From Siphonodentalium dalli (taxonomy: Eukaryota; Mollusca; Scaphopoda; Gadilida; Siphonodentaliidae), in NCBI GenBank assembly GCA_032622095.1, contig CP136063.1:76609980-76673979 (forward strand): a stretch of DNA of 64,000 bases. Reading direction: 5' to 3'. Position 1 is the stretch's first letter; each line of letters opens with the position of its first letter. The notes under the pieces were generated by a model. That model had not been told where the DNA came from and did no database searches. It was given only the letters and a program-made list of their open reading frames with translations. This document shows positions 11,412 to 24,369 of the stretch, in pieces. The position numbers and the translations under genes were made by a program.

Positions 11412-11963
11412 TCATCCAAACCGAGCGAAATGAGAAAGTGGTCACCTTATTTGGAAATATGTACAAGCCTATCTTATAATGTAATGGTACATGCATATAT
11501 GGGGTGGCAAAAGCGTTGATAATTTGTTTGGCAAATCAGTGAACACACCCCAATCGAAACCCCATATGAAATATTATAGAGTTGTATATTTGGTTTGGTT
11601 CATGGGGCTGTCGTGTATAGCACGTGTCTGGCTACCAAACACAGGGGTGTGGGGCTTGGGTTGATGGTCTCCCCCAACTGTGGTCAAAATTTCCAACAAT
11701 AGAACATTTCATGCCTCACACAACAGTTGTTGAATATTGCACACCACATGAGGTTGAAAATGTTCCATTGTCTGATATCCCATCCATATAGTGGGGAATT
11801 TCTGGCTTTTAGACCAGTAGCATATCTTTCTATTTTAGTCCAAATTTTAGTCTGAAATTGATATAGAATTGGCAATTTTTCAACGTTTGATGTATTAGGT
11901 GGGGATTTCTAACAATTTGAAAGTTTGAGGTACAAGTCCAAACCCAAGGGGGTTCAAATGGTA
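11412..11963 (+). repeat. Interspersed repeat R1, copy spanning the duplication edge
   Basis: From AAACCGAGCGAAATGAGAAAG to about 11963 the sequence aligns by eye with 18893-19640. Shared blocks include GAGTTG.A.ATTTGGTTTGGTT, CTACCAAACACAGGGGTGTG, TCTCCCCCAA and a GGGGTTCAAATG block near the end. The element crosses the right border of the tandem duplication, which shows that copy A was truncated inside it. No coding frame. Confidence 0.65.
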
Positions 11964-12594
11964 AGTCGGGATTTGTTTTACCCTGTGCCAATGCATTCTC
12001 TTATATATGCGAGTCGACCATAGGTCGCCTCGCATATATAAGAGAATGCATTGGCCTAACAATTTTTTACAATTTTAATAATTTTTTCTTGTATTCTTTA
12101 ACAATTTGATAATTTTACCCATACAGAGCCCCAGACAAACATGAGCAGACGACAGTCTTCTATATGCTTCTATATATGTGTGGAGCTCCCTGCAGGGTAA
12201 TGGATTTTTTTTATTTTACGTCCTAAAAATGGTAAGAAACATTTATTTAAAAAAAATGATAGAAAATTGTTAGGCCAATGCATTCTCTTATATATGCGAG
12301 GCGATCTATACTCGCATATATAAGAGAATGCATTGGCCTTACAATTTTTTACAATTTTAATAATTTGTTCTTGTATTCTTTAACAATTTTATAATTTTAC
12401 CCATACAGAGCCCCAGACAAACATGAGCAGACGGCACTCTTCTATATGCTTCTATATATGTGTGGGGCTCCCTGCAGGGTAATGGATTTTTTTTATTTTA
12501 TGTCCTAAAAATTGTAAGAAACATTTATTTAAAAAAAATGATAAAAAAAAGTCGACTCGCATATATAAGAGAATGCATTGGCACAGGGTAAAAA
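11964..12594. mobile_element. Cluster of ~69-bp palindromes (two full, one half) with A/T spacers
   Basis: Palindromes lie at 11987-12055 (69 bp) and 12274-12337 (64 bp, shortened centre), with a half copy at 12551-12587. Each arm reads GCCAATGCATTCTCTTATA then TATGCGAG, and the centre is GACCATAGGTC-like. The spacers at 12056-12273 and 12338-12550 are near-identical to each other (both contain GAGCCCCAGACAAACATGAG), so hairpin plus spacer was duplicated in tandem. The outer edges carry TTTTACCCTGTGCC and its complement. The cluster is bracketed by a 17-bp direct repeat AGGGGGTTCAAATGGTA at 11947-11963 and 12595-12611, which looks like a target duplication within repeat R1. No protein is encoded. 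Confidence 0.75.
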
Positions 12595-12611
12595 AGGGGG
12601 TTCAAATGGTA

Positions 12612-13514
12612 TTTACACAAACATGGGGGTTTGGTCTGGTTATGGAAATGTTAGCAGGAATTCTGGTGGTCCTTGTGGCTTAATTTTCTATAGAGATTTA
12701 AATGGCTTTCGTTCTCGGTATGATTGCGTCCATCGACAGAATATTTGCCAGGCAAGACAAAAATAATTTCGTCGACATCGGAATGTATATAACTCAAACC
12801 ATTTTTTTCTATTAGGCAGTGTATCTGTGGACCATCCAATATCGGTAGTCAACAGTTTAAGGTGTGCAGCGACTTTTTTGGTCAAATATGTAGATTTGAC
12901 TTCCAAAAAACACTATTTAAAAAAAAAAGTTATTTATCCAATTTTTTGAATACTTAGAACATCCAAATTGTTTTCATGTGTAATACTATGGATATTCTAC
13001 CTGAAAATGCATCCAAATAATTAAATAATTTAGTAGAAATATTTTTTACTAAGTTCCATTATTTGGAAAAAAAATCAGAAATGTGGATATTTTTCAAACT
13101 TAAAATTATTTTTTCCCCGAGAATATTTTATCCTTACATGGAGTTTATGGTCTCAAAATATGCCTTGAATTATTCCCTTAATAATAGGATAGAATATAAT
13201 GTCATACATACAATAATTTGAACATTATTAGAAATATACTACCCCTCCCCCTAAAAAAATAAAAATCCCGAAATTTTCTACATTTTGGTATAATCCGATA
13301 AAACATAAAAATATGTATAATATGTCATTCCTGGATGTCTGCTTATATTTATATCAGATTGTGGTGGGTTCATTGAATAACAAGATCACTTCAAACAATG
13401 TGACTATTCACTAAAATATGCAAATTTGATACAAAATTGTTTGAATTTGAGATTCATAATTTATATTTTCATTTTAAAATTTGAATACCAGAATCTCACA
13501 TTGTTTTAAACAGT
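12612..13514. other. AT-rich gene-free stretch
   Basis: Homopolymer-rich sequence downstream (3') of the minus-strand transposon pseudogene, probably including its 3' flank. Open frames here are short and run through A/T tracts. No signal was identified. Confidence 0.5.
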
Positions 13515-16500
13515 TCAATCATGTGTATCATCCAAAGATGAGTCACTGTCACAATTGTCCACTATATTTTTCAGATTGTATGGGTTTAAACAATTCAGCT
13601 CACATTTACAGGCGAGTGAACAATTCAAGTTGGATTTTCGGCAGCTACATCTGGACGAAGAACACATGGAACTTGAACATTTACATGTTGTGATTTCTTG
13701 AAATGTTTTCGGTAATGGCTCGGCAGTCATGATAGTCGGTGTCATGCCTCCTTCATCTTCTTTCCAACCGTAACTGGTAGGAGATGGTAACTTTGGAACA
13801 GACGTGAGGGCTGCACACCACACCAATGTTTGATATTGACTGCGGAGTAGATGTTGATGCAAACAATCGTTAGTTGGTGGAAGTTTTGATAAGTCTGCTA
13901 GTTGATGGAACATTTCAGCCCTGAGTTCATTCACACCACATGCATTTGATGATAGAGAATAAAGTTGCATGATAAACTTTTCTGCCAGAAGTTTATCAAA
14001 CTGACCATATAGGTCAATAGGTTGTAGCAGGGAAGGGGTCTTCATGTATTTCTTCCACGTAGACTTCTTCCCTTTTCCTTGTATCACATCCTGTAACTGC
14101 ATGGTAAATTGGCAAACCATTAATTACTGATGCAGGAAAATTCTTTTCTATATCATTAATTGGGAGGTATTTAGGTTTCTTCACAGTCCCTGCACTCATA
14201 ATAATTTCCCCATCAAGATTTCGCAGGTGGTAGAGAAGCAATACAAGGACATCTGTGTCACGACTTTGGACTATTACTCTAGCATTTCATTTTGTTGCAG
14301 CATCTTGAACATGTAATAGCATTCTGGTATCAGCTTTTTCGTGAGATGATTTTAGATGATCTAATGGGGAATCCAGTTGATGTTCAGAGATAGCTATCTG
14401 ATAGTCAGCACAGCCACCAGCTACAATAACAGTATTTCCTATTGGTAGATCAACACCTTTCTTGAGTAATTCACTGGTCAGGAACTGCAGAAGGCTTTTG
14501 TTATTTTCTGATGATCCAATGAACATTACCCAGGAATGTGGCAGTGGAAGATCTCTTCTATCAACAAGTTTGTGTATGTATCTGGTTGACTGATTTCTCT
14601 TTTGGAGTGTCCCAAATTTTGTGGAGGCTGCTGAATAATTGTCAAAGACAATATCGACTCGTTTTACATCCATTTGTCCTGAAGTATTTCAACACTATAT
14701 TTGTGAAGACATCTGCAAGATCTCCAAATGTTTCCGAGCGGTTTGGTTTACCAATAGCTTGAACAAGTGCCATACCATCAATTACATAGCATGTTGTCTT
14801 AGGAGAATCTGGAAGTTCGTTCAATGAGTATTGGTCGGATAGAATGTGAAGTATAATGCAGCTTTATTTGTGGAATGGAGCTGTCCATCTAGTGAAGCGA
14901 GTGACGTACTGCAACCAGTATTGAAATGTGCTGTTCTCGGAATTTAATTCACAGAATAAATCAAGCTTGTTAGATAATTTCCCCATCTTCATTGTTTCCG
15001 ATACCTGTCTACAGCTGTCCATGTCCTTCCCTACCTCAAATATGTAGATAACTTCTTTCCCTCATTATCCAAGACATCAAATCTTGTATCCTCATGCTCT
15101 CGAAGCCAGCTCTGATATTCCTGGAACAATATTCTGTACACCGCCTAGAACGTTAGCTTGTGTGCATGAACAGACCTGTTCCACAACTTTCCCTTCATTA
15201 TCTATCTAGTCAGATGTACATTCACTATATATCCCAGAGTCTATCCATATGTCAGTCAAGCCAGAAAAAGCAAAATGTTGCCCAATTACTCGAATGAAAT
15301 TTAGAGCTATATGAAAACTTCCCATCCTGATAACGACATTTGAGAATTTTTCTGGCAACAACCAAACAATTTCCTTTGCCTTGCAATAAAGTGCCTGGTC
15401 AAATGTAATAACAGTATTTGGTTGTGAGAAATATTTAGAAATATGGCAGCATCGTAGAAGAACGGTAAGAATTGTGTCCATATCATTGGCTGGGGCAGGT
15501 ATGATTGGTAAGTACCCGATAACTGATTTCTCTGATTGTACAGTGGATATTTTCTGGTTGTAGCCTGTCCAAGAAGGAACATACTGTTGATCACCATGAT
15601 TCCGTGATATTAAGTAGACTAAACCCTTGTATTTGCTTTTCTGATTGCAGGTCATCATTTGGTTTAACATCAATCCTGCCAAGCCCTCGTGGTGAAACAT
15701 GGCATGAAACATTTACATACTCGACACTATTAAATGCTGGTGGGACAGATTTAAGAACTTTATCCCGTTGTATTCTATCACTCCTCTGTATTTTGCATGA
15801 AGCAGTACTGTCATCCGGTTTGTCTACGGCTCTCTGAAAAGCTGCCATTTATGTAACATGGTAGGCTCCTTTTCCATCTAGAGTCTCCTCAATGATGTCC
15901 TGGTTATCTGCAGCAAATTGAATAAATTGACCTTTCTGTAAATTGTTGGGAATGAAAGTTGAATTGTTTAAATGGAATCTCTATATCTGAGCATTTGCTT
16001 CCGTAGTGTCAATTCGCTGAACAGTTTCATAAGAAATGCTATGACCACCAGCATGTATAAAGTTCACAAGAAACTTGACCTAGATATATGGTGAACAACT
16101 AATCCAGTAGCTATATGCTTTGGAGTATTCCGATTACCATTGAACATAGCATATACAATATCTTAGCCAAGATTTAGAATATTTTGATGAGTATCAGACT
16201 TCTTCTTGTGACTAAGAGTCAACTCATCTTGATTTGGATCCAGGATTAAGCTAAGAAGAGGATACAAGCTATCAGGAATACAGTCCTCAGCTGCCTTTGT
16301 AGAAATAGAGTAACCTATGTGTTTTGACGATGATTTCATATCGGAGTGAACTCTCAATGCTACATGGTAGAATTCTTTCATAATACTAGTATCACTATCT
16401 TGATCCACCGATGCATCAGATTGAAATTACATAGAAGTTCATTGTCTGTTGATTCAAACAAATTGTTCAGCTCCTCGATACTATTATCGTTTGTACATGA

Positions 16501-17637
16501 AGAAAACACCAAGCTTGTGACTGTCTTATTTAGGCAAAAAAAAAGGTTGTGGTTCTCAGGCCTCGTCGCATTGAATAAAAAGGGCCGCATTAGGCCTTTT
16601 TATTGCAATGCCTGATGTTATCAACATGTCCATAGCAGATATGTGTTGAATATTATTGTGCATTGAGCTCTAACATGTAATGTGTTAAAAAGTGACTTGC
16701 AGGCTTACAACATGAATAGATGACTACAATTAAGAAAATGATTAGCTGATCCTCATGCTCTTCTTACAAATAGTCATTATGAACAACTTACACTAATTGT
16801 AACTCCATACAATTAATTGACAGGCACAGGATTAAATTCAGGATCACATATTAGAATGGGGAGGTATAAGTTTTTAGACAACGATAACAGTAGCTAATGT
16901 CAGGGGCATTATATATTGTTAGGTAATCCCAGTCAAACACTGGTAGTACAATGTCATTTTTATATAAGACTAAATGAGTTTATATGCATAACAGTTCCCT
17001 CTACATTTCTGGTTATTACTAGACAGAGGAATGTATCTTTGTCCATGCTTACTATGTGCAGTAAAAAATAAAAATAAAACCCTCCCTCATTGTTTTGAAA
17101 AATAAATTGCCCGAGAACCAAAAAACTTTTTTTTTTTGGCCTTATCTGTCTGCGAAATATAATTTCCGGGCCATAGTGGGCTTGGATTTTGAGTTTCAGT
17201 GTACCTGAGCGAATATTGTTGGCACTTGTTGGACAATTCTTAGATATGAGCTCTTCATATTTTTGTTCGACTGCATCCATTTGAAACACCTGTCCTTGCT
17301 GAAAGCCAAAATCGACCAGACTGATGAGATTATTCAAGGCAGAAGTATCCGAAGCCATCACTGATTCATTTTCTTCTGTGGATAATGGAGTACTATATAT
17401 TATCTGTCGGTTATTTATTTTTCCATGACATCCATCCAGATGAATAATGGACTTTTTCAATGTATACATTATAACTGAATGGTGGAGTCCACTTATTTCA
17501 TAACTGAAACGTTGAACAAAAACAAACTCTTTATTTCTGGATTTATTCAATATTATATAGTACTGGATTTGACTGTTGTGATATACGTCCGAAAACTGTT
17601 CTCTGTAAGTGACTGACAGAGAATTATGAAGACACAA
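13515..17637 (-). pseudogene. Decayed CXC-type transposon protein (longer relative of the fragments at 1.6 and 8.3 kb)
   Basis: Read on the minus strand, fragments of one protein appear in order. 17637-17100 has the N-terminal region ending RQIRPKKK. 16590-16410 has SLVFSSCTNDNS, after a plausible intron with acceptor AAATAAGACAG. 16408-16163 has IPDSLYPLLSLIL. 15848-15590 follows. 15700-15206 has WTGYNQ, ITFDQALYCKAKEI and RMGSFHIALNFIRVIG. 14824-14642 follows. 14673-14287 includes SSHEKADTRMLLH. 14280-14100 has QSRDTDVLVLLLYHL and YHAVTGCDT. 14120-13515 carries a cysteine-rich CXC-like tail (CKCSSSMCSSSRCSCRK). Breaks include an in-frame TGA at 14287-14289, a frameshift near 14100 right after GCDT, and further frame changes near 14650, 15650 and 16410. 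The segment 15205-14830 is badly decayed. The motif order matches a widespread uncharacterised invertebrate family. A nuclease role (XPG-like acidic motifs) is inference. Confidence 0.75.
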
Positions 17638-17639
17638 TT

Positions 17640-18890
17640 AACACCTTAGCAAATGTCCAAAAAGCATTTTTATTTAAAATTTTTTCCCGACCGACCCTAC
17701 CAAAACAATGTTAAAACAAATCTGTAAAGCAGAAAAATAAAAAAAGTTGGCCTTATCTGACATACCAAAGGCTAATAGTATTTTTATGGAATACATGTTG
17801 CTTTATAATATGTCCTGCAGACAAAAATACATAATTTTAAAGGAATATACAGTAGAAAATGACTAAAAATTACAATGTTTCCTATTAAAATGTCTGAAAA
17901 TGACATTAATGTTTAAAAATATATAATTTTACAGCTCAATACATATTAGTATATCTTTACTTCTATATATTTAGAAGAAATCAGCTAAAAAATCTCATCT
18001 TTAATAAGTGTTGTCAATGGATAGAGACCAATTATGTATTTTTAGATTTTTTTTCTATGGGCGACAGAGTTATGCCCCTTGTGTGGCCCCGCACACCTGT
18101 ACGGTTTGACTACCGGGCGTGGAGTGACCCCGAGGTGTCCCTTTATATATTAGAAAAGGTTTCAGTTATATACATTCATATGTCGACAAAAATGACTTCT
18201 AGAGGTTTTTTGTGGTTTTGGCCTCTGTACTATGTGCCCGGAGCTTCATGAAAGATGCATGTGAACAGAACGTAAAATAGATCGTGCCCATATTCGAAAC
18301 GAATGGCAAATCGCTTGGGGTATGCTAACATAGAGTACAGCAATTCACCAGCCTTTGCCCATTAGATACCGGCGAGGGTATGTGGTGCGGAATCATTATT
18401 TCAACCACAGTGTCGGATAATCAAGAAGAAATTTCTTCAAAGATATTGGTTTATTTATTACTATTGCAGCCTTTTGCGAATTGTTTACGGTCTGTGACGG
18501 CCACAGAGGATTTGGTTTAAAAGTTCACCAACGCATCATCCCTGGTGGCCTCCGCTACAAATTAACCCCGATTTCATCTGGAGAAAATTTCGGCATAAAC
18601 CAATGCAAAAAATGTCAAAAATGCCTCATAATGTTTTATTGTAATTTTTAAGAATATACCATTTCGCTGAATACAAACATCAGCATTGAAACATCTACAG
18701 AGTACTAAACTGCAAGGATAATTAGCCGACGAAGGAATGGCTGGATACAGTACAGGTATCTGGAGGATTAAGGGTTATGATCAAGGTACCACATTTAAGA
18801 TATAACTCATTCGATTAAGGTTATGTAGTTATATCCGAAACGTTTGACAAATTATATAACTCGCGCCAAGTTGCTGCTCTCATGTATAAA
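17640..18890. other. Gene-free stretch
   Basis: AT-rich to 18050, then a slightly more G/C-rich patch (18057-18250) with a short open frame lacking any domain. No gene or RNA is recognised. Confidence 0.5.
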
Positions 18891-18892
18891 AT

Positions 18893-19700
18893 ACATTCCA
18901 AACCGAATGAAATGAGAAAGTGTCACGTTATTTGGAAATACAGGCCTATGGTATAATGTAATAGTACATGCAAATATTGGGTGGCAAAATCGATTAAATT
19001 TTTTTGCAAATCGGATGATCCCACCCCATCGAGACCCCATATATGTTCTATAGAGTTGCAGATTTGGTTTGGTTAACAGTACGCGTTCGGCTATCAAACA
19101 CACGGGTGTGTCGACAGGGGCAGCGTGTGTGTCTCCCCCAAATATGGCCACATTTCTCAACAGTTGGACATTTCATACCTGACACAATATTAGTTGGAAA
19201 TTTCACACCAACATTAGGTTAAAATTGTTCTCGTATTTTGATTTGGCAACCAGTAATGAATGTGGAATTTGTTGTTTTTATGCTTCCTACTTTTGGTCAA
19301 AATATTGGTTTGAAACGGGTTTCAGCTGGACAATTTCCAACTTTTGGGGAGTTTCAGGTGGGTATTTCCAAAACTTGGGGATTTGGAGGCCAGTCCGGAT
19401 GCTAGGATGTTCAGTGAGTCAAGGGCTGCTAATCAAATAAAGAAAAACAAATCGTGGTCTGATTTATACCTGATTTATGTTAGGATTATGCGGTGTTCAT
19501 TGACATATAAACATACTCTCTATAGGTCCCTCTCCGGTATACAGTCAAAATTAAAGTCAATGAACCGAATTAAGGCATGTGAGTGACCAGGAAATTCAAA
19601 ACCCATGGGGGCGGGGTTCAAATGCAATACTGGCAGTTTGTGCTGGTTCAAGGGGGAGGGTGCAATTGGAAATCCAACGGAGACCATCTATAGCCATGTC
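18893..19700 (+). repeat. Interspersed repeat R1, second copy
   Basis: Aligns by eye with 11412-11963 (AACCGAATGAAATGAGAAAG, GATTTGGTTTGGTTAAC, GTCTCCCCCAAATATGGCCA) and extends further right through repeated ATTTCCAAC and AACTTGGGG phrases to a GGGGTTCAAATGC block at about 19612. Open frames across it are shadows. Confidence 0.6.
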
Positions 19701-20274
19701 CCTGCATACATATCCATAAAATTCAAACATTCTCACAACCCATCTAAAATGCAATTACGAAGACAGTTGTTGAAACAGACGAAAATATTGATGGATCGAG
19801 ACCCGGGCACAGGAACGATTACTATCATATCCCTTAGAGATTATTTAACGGATATCAATGAAGTTCAATCAATGTGATCACAGATCACCTGCTATGTCCA
19901 AGTATCACATAACATTGCACAGTGAGTTTATGTGGTCAGCCATTCAAAATGTATCCACATGGAACATATTACTAATTAGCCCCTTCTAGATTTCATTCAA
20001 TGCTCAAAGGGGCTCAAGAAACACATAGTGAATAAATTTGCAAATAATATAAAAGTCCATATAACCATTAGTACATCTCATATAAAAGTAATAATACCCT
20101 GTATCTCCTACGATATGTGCCCGATTGGGTTATGGTATGTGGTAAATCCAGTACATTGAGTGAGTAAATTATCCAATTTGATTTTCTAACTTTCTTCTAA
20201 ATATCGCTTCATTTGAATTTTTGCCATTATCAAAAACAAGTCTGGAAAATGTTTGTCATTACTCCCTATGGCAG

Positions 20275-20302
20275 ACTCGCATGTATAAGATAATGTATTG
20301 GC
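20275..20302. repeat. Half copy of the ~69-bp palindrome
   Basis: GACTCGCATGTATAAGATAA followed by TGTATTGGCACATGG is one arm of the palindrome family seen at 11987, 31797, 38142 and 63128, with three or four substitutions and no partner arm. Neighbouring sequence (19.7-20.77 kb) shows no gene. Confidence 0.6.
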
Positions 20303-20773
20303 ACATGGTTTTTTGTAAAATTTCAAGAAGCTCCATTCATGGAAGGGTTGTACAGTAACGTCATTGAGACAATTTCGTTTTTTTATGATCGGTCGTCCGT
20401 ATCATTTCTACAACACAATTATCACCTTATATTTACTTGGCTAAACAGTTTTACTGTGTGATCGCCACAGAACATTTTTTTTAATAGTATATACATGTAT
20501 GTCCATATTTTGCTGTGGGTGTAGAGTATTCTCGGATAGAATAAATATATATACCCAAAGCGAAAACTAAGCGAGGGCACCTAATGGTTGAGTCTGGGAT
20601 ATTTGGCACTTAGAACGTGGCTAGATGGTTTGGTGGGGAGGGTCGACATCTTGGTACTTCCAACTGAAGCCCCCCCCCCCCAACCCCTTGAACGACACAA
20701 ACAAAGTTTGCGTAATTCAATTTGCAAAACCCTATGGGGCTTGATTTTTCCGAACTTTTCCATCACAGACTAC

Positions 20774-20964
20774 TATAGTAATGCCCTAATTAATGGACTC
20801 CATAACCACAGCATGATTTAGTCGGAAACATGGCTTGTTATTCATTGGAAAGCTCTCAGAGAGCTTTCTGATGAATGGCAACAAGCCACATTTCCGACTA
20901 AATCCTGAAATTTACCAATAATTCTGCTGTGGTTACGGAGTCGATTAATTAGGGCATTACTGTA
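20774..20964. mobile_element. Palindromic MITE (TACAGTAATGCCCTAATTAA family)
   Basis: A near-perfect ~190-bp inverted repeat. The left arm opens TATAGTAATGCCCTAATTAA, the centre is GAAAGCTCTCAGAGAGCTTT, and the right arm closes AATTAGGGCATTACTGTA. Internal blocks include GCTTGTT.TTCATTGGAAAGC and CATTTCCGACTAAATCC. Family members are at 24263-24368, 38445-38573 and 45550-45790. It is non-coding and shows TA at both ends. The superfamily is not assigned. Confidence 0.8.
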
Positions 20965-21244
20965 AATGGTAGCATATTCTAAATGGATCAGTAGTCTTGT
21001 GGCCACTATCCATGCAGGGATGAAAAGGGTGGTTCGGTCCAGTATGCGAATTTATTTAGATCTGAACCTGAAAATTACAAACTCCTAACACCTAATTGTC
21101 TGTGATATTGATGAATGCCAGGAAAATTCGCACCCCAATTTGTTGTGTTTAAAAAAAATTAATTAAACAGCTTTAACTGGCCACTGAGAACATCACAGGA
21201 CAAATAGGTCGGACGGCCCGGTGGTTCTGAATATGAAAATTGTT

Positions 21245-21490
21245 CATTCTTAGCATCTAGACTGGCCTCAAGATGTTCAAATTGGGGGAAATTTCCAACC
21301 TGATACCCACCCAAATGTTGGAAAATTGCCAACTAATGGCCATTTGAGTCCAAAGTTTTGCAAATGAAAGGAATATATGCAAATGTTCTAAAATAAACAA
21401 ATATGTCACTAATAAATTGAACATTGGAAAATAAAACCTAATTTTGGTATAATTTCCAACTAAATGTTTTGTGAGGTTTGGCTTTAGGGG
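21245..21490 (-). repeat. Partial inverted copy of repeat R1 right part
   Basis: Phrases such as TCTAGACTGGCCTC, GGAAATTTCCAAC and TGATACCCACCCAAATGTTGG are the reverse complement of the 19320-19410 region (GGAGGCCAGTCCGGATGC, TTTCAGGTGGGTATTTCC). The copy is diverged. Confidence 0.45.
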
Positions 21491-21499
21491 GGTAAGACC

Positions 21500-24250
21500 C
21501 CTACATAACCAGCCCATGTCATAACGCCCCTGTCTGGCACCCCATGACAAAGGTGTGTTTTTGCATTCACTGATGATGAGAAATCATCAATATTAGATTT
21601 TGTTGGAAAACAGGGTGGGGCTACAACCCCTAGCTTGTCCATGAGGGTTGGCCCCATCCGCATCGGGGAGATCTGCAGTAGTCTGCCCGGTAGATATAAT
21701 TGGGAGATATCCTGGTGCCACCCATATTGGAAAAGATATATTTTTAAAGTAGACAACATACAGAAATCAGGGGGACAATAAGAATGTGCTCTCATAACCA
21801 CAAAACTACAAAACTACAAAACTACACGAAAGTCACGAAAGTCATCACAATCGACTCAAATACTATATACCGGTACATATATAATTTCATTATCTCTATA
21901 TCATATATATTCGGTCTCTAAAAGCCCTTAAAAATAGAAGTGGAGAATAATCTTGTTCAAAGTAGTTATTTTTACAAATGTTATATCTAAATTGACAACA
22001 CACACTGTCATTCTTATATACTAATGCAGTGACTGCCGATGGCGAAATCGTTTTCGTTAGTTTACCGCCGATAGATGCGTCCCGATTCTAGTAGTAAATA
22101 TTTACAATTTAGCCCAGTTCAGACGATGCTTTCAATGGAGTGGTACGGTAGATTTGCTTGAGAATTTCGATGATGTTAGTAGAATGTTACATTCCTCCAG
22201 TTGGTCTAGCACCTGAATACTAACTTATCAGTTTCACGCACCCGAACAAGTACATAATATGTCTTTAAACACACTGGACATGCGATGTCCTTGCGCTCCT
22301 GTTGCGCCAATTCTAATATAAAAAGTGTTTTCTATTTCAGACAAAGCTCAAACATACCGGTAACATCTGACCAGACAAAACATAGAAACCGCTAAACTAA
22401 TTACCAGTCAAACAAGATAACCCTTAAAAAAATAATATAACACGGCCAACCACAGCAACATACACCATGGATAAATACACTGTCAAAAGCACAGCGTTTT
22501 TTAACGGTTATATCTGGCATATACCCATAGTTATATATAAACAGGATACAGGCATCTGACCACAGGTCATTTGCATAAAAAAAATTATATAATTCTTTCA
22601 TTCTTTCATTCCCTCAAGGTACATGTATCTTCAAAGGATTAAGTTGAAGTTTTGGGGCTGAGTAAGATTCTAAGAGAGAAGGTGGAATATTGACTTGAGG
22701 GCATAAACTATGACAAGAAAATGACAATCATGGCCCAAATTGCGAAAAGTTGCCAAAGTTATTTTGACACCACATGTGCTGTAAGTATAGCTAGGCCTAA
22801 AACAAAATTTTGTTGTTTCCGGTAACATATGGTAGAAAAGTAGGGCAGGTGGAATTCAATTGTTTCATTGTGTTTTGGAAACGACCACAATAAGATCATA
22901 TGTGGATTGAGGAATATATTCATTCTGAAAAATATGCCCATGGCAGCACGAAGTATATAATGGGACACAATTGGGCTGAATGGGCATATCGCACATGTAT
23001 TGGGAGGAATAAATGAAACCTATTATTTTTAATCAAAAATGATTGCGACATCAACCTCAGATTGAACCATGCTTATCAGTATGGCACCACTGTAATTTAA
23101 ACACTGACTGTCAGAGTAAATAATATAGATGATGACTGATCGGCACATGTATTAAGTACTTCGATCTGAGATATTTGCACCAACATCATAAGGATCTCCT
23201 GGGCATTATCTCTAGTTGGGAGCGAATGATAGCTTCCGAAATTTGTTAAAGAATATGGTCGCCAGTGGCCATCTTGGATTTTACTCTTTTCATGACTAAT
23301 TTTATTGGCACACACAACAAGCCACATCCCTCATCACTCATTAACTACAACACACATAATTATTCTCCTCATAGTCATACTTGAAACCATTTTAATTCAG
23401 CCCTTTCTATACCAAATATTCACTAGCTACTAGTAGTAGTTTCCTCATATTATGTTTCAACAAAATTTCAACAATTTGGAGTTTTGAAAATTACATACAA
23501 GTAGATGAGGTGGGTGCCAAATGGTACATGCTTACCTCCCCAGTCAACAATAAAATTATATGGCATGAATTTGTGTCAAGATGGCAAACACATACCCTCA
23601 TTCAATCAGGTCTGAGTATTTTCAATTTATAGTGAGAAATAGTAGGAAGTGAAAATGAAAAAATAGAGTAGTTTCTATGGTGTTGAATTGAAGGGGGAAT
23701 TTGAAGAGTGCGAAATGTTTGAATGTTTGACCTTTGTTATTTCCAGGAAAAAGGACACATATGCTATATACGTAGTTGTTCCAAAATTGAAGCTGCATGC
23801 ATTTTAAAGAATGTGATCAAAGGATTGTAGACTTGTTTTTGAGTTTTCATACAGTAAGTATACATTTATACTTTACCATTGGGACAGGCACACCACCGGT
23901 AGCTTTACCTCTTTTTATACTAAATACTCATTGATGAATAGTTCCCTTAGAAAATATAGAGATAATAAGGTCAATAAACAACATCAGGTTTGTTGGAACT
24001 TATTATCTGAACATTTCCTTCAATTAAATAACTATTTTGGCCCTGATATTATCTGTTATTATGTGCTTATTTTTCATGAACACCCTCCAGATTAATAACA
24101 AGGAATTCCAATGTATACTTTCATAACTGATTAGGGAAAAGACATTAGTATAGAAAGGGTTAATGCTCTGCAAATAATACTGAGTAACAACTGACTTTCA
24201 TGTCAAATCCCAAAATCATCAACAAATTCTTGGTCTACTAGCAATGGAGC
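21500..24250. other. Gene-free stretch
   Basis: AT-rich with a few degenerate short repeats, for example a CCAAGATGGCC-type block near 23265-23285 related to 47.1 kb. Open frames are short, lack domains and show no paired splice signals that I could support. Confidence 0.45.
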
Positions 24251-24262
24251 AAATATATGCCT

Positions 24263-24368
24263 GAGAGCTTTCCGATGAATGGCAACAAGCTATATTTCCG
24301 ACTAAATCCTGAAACGTTACCCATATTCTGCTGTGTTTAAGGAGTCGATTAATTAGAGCATTACTGTA
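24263..24368. mobile_element. Right-half copy of the TACAGTAATGC MITE
   Basis: Begins at GAGAGCTTTCCGATGAATGG and ends GATTAATTAGAGCATTACTGTA. It matches the right arm of the 20774 element, and the left arm is missing. Confidence 0.75.
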
Positions 24369-24369
24369 C

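Larger units (their letters stand above)
6672..11500. repeat. Right copy of ~6.65-kb tandem duplication
   Basis: Counterpart of 1-4848, holding the same succession of foldback minisatellite, palindromic minisatellite, CXC protein fragment, ~360-bp repeats and dispersed repeat. With simple tandem geometry the full unit is 4849-11500, so the 1.8 kb at 4849-6671 should also lie just left of this window. Beyond 11500 the sequence runs on without a break into a repeat that recurs near 18890, so this right edge looks ancestral. Confidence 0.9.

Noticed and set aside
11987-12592. CRISPR-like array (regular palindromic repeats with spacers)
   Set aside because: The spacers are duplicates of one another and ~215 bp long, there are no cas genes, and the context is eukaryotic.
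18057-18251. Possible small gene in a G/C-richer patch
   Set aside because: Only 64 codons, without domain, conserved neighbours or convincing signals.
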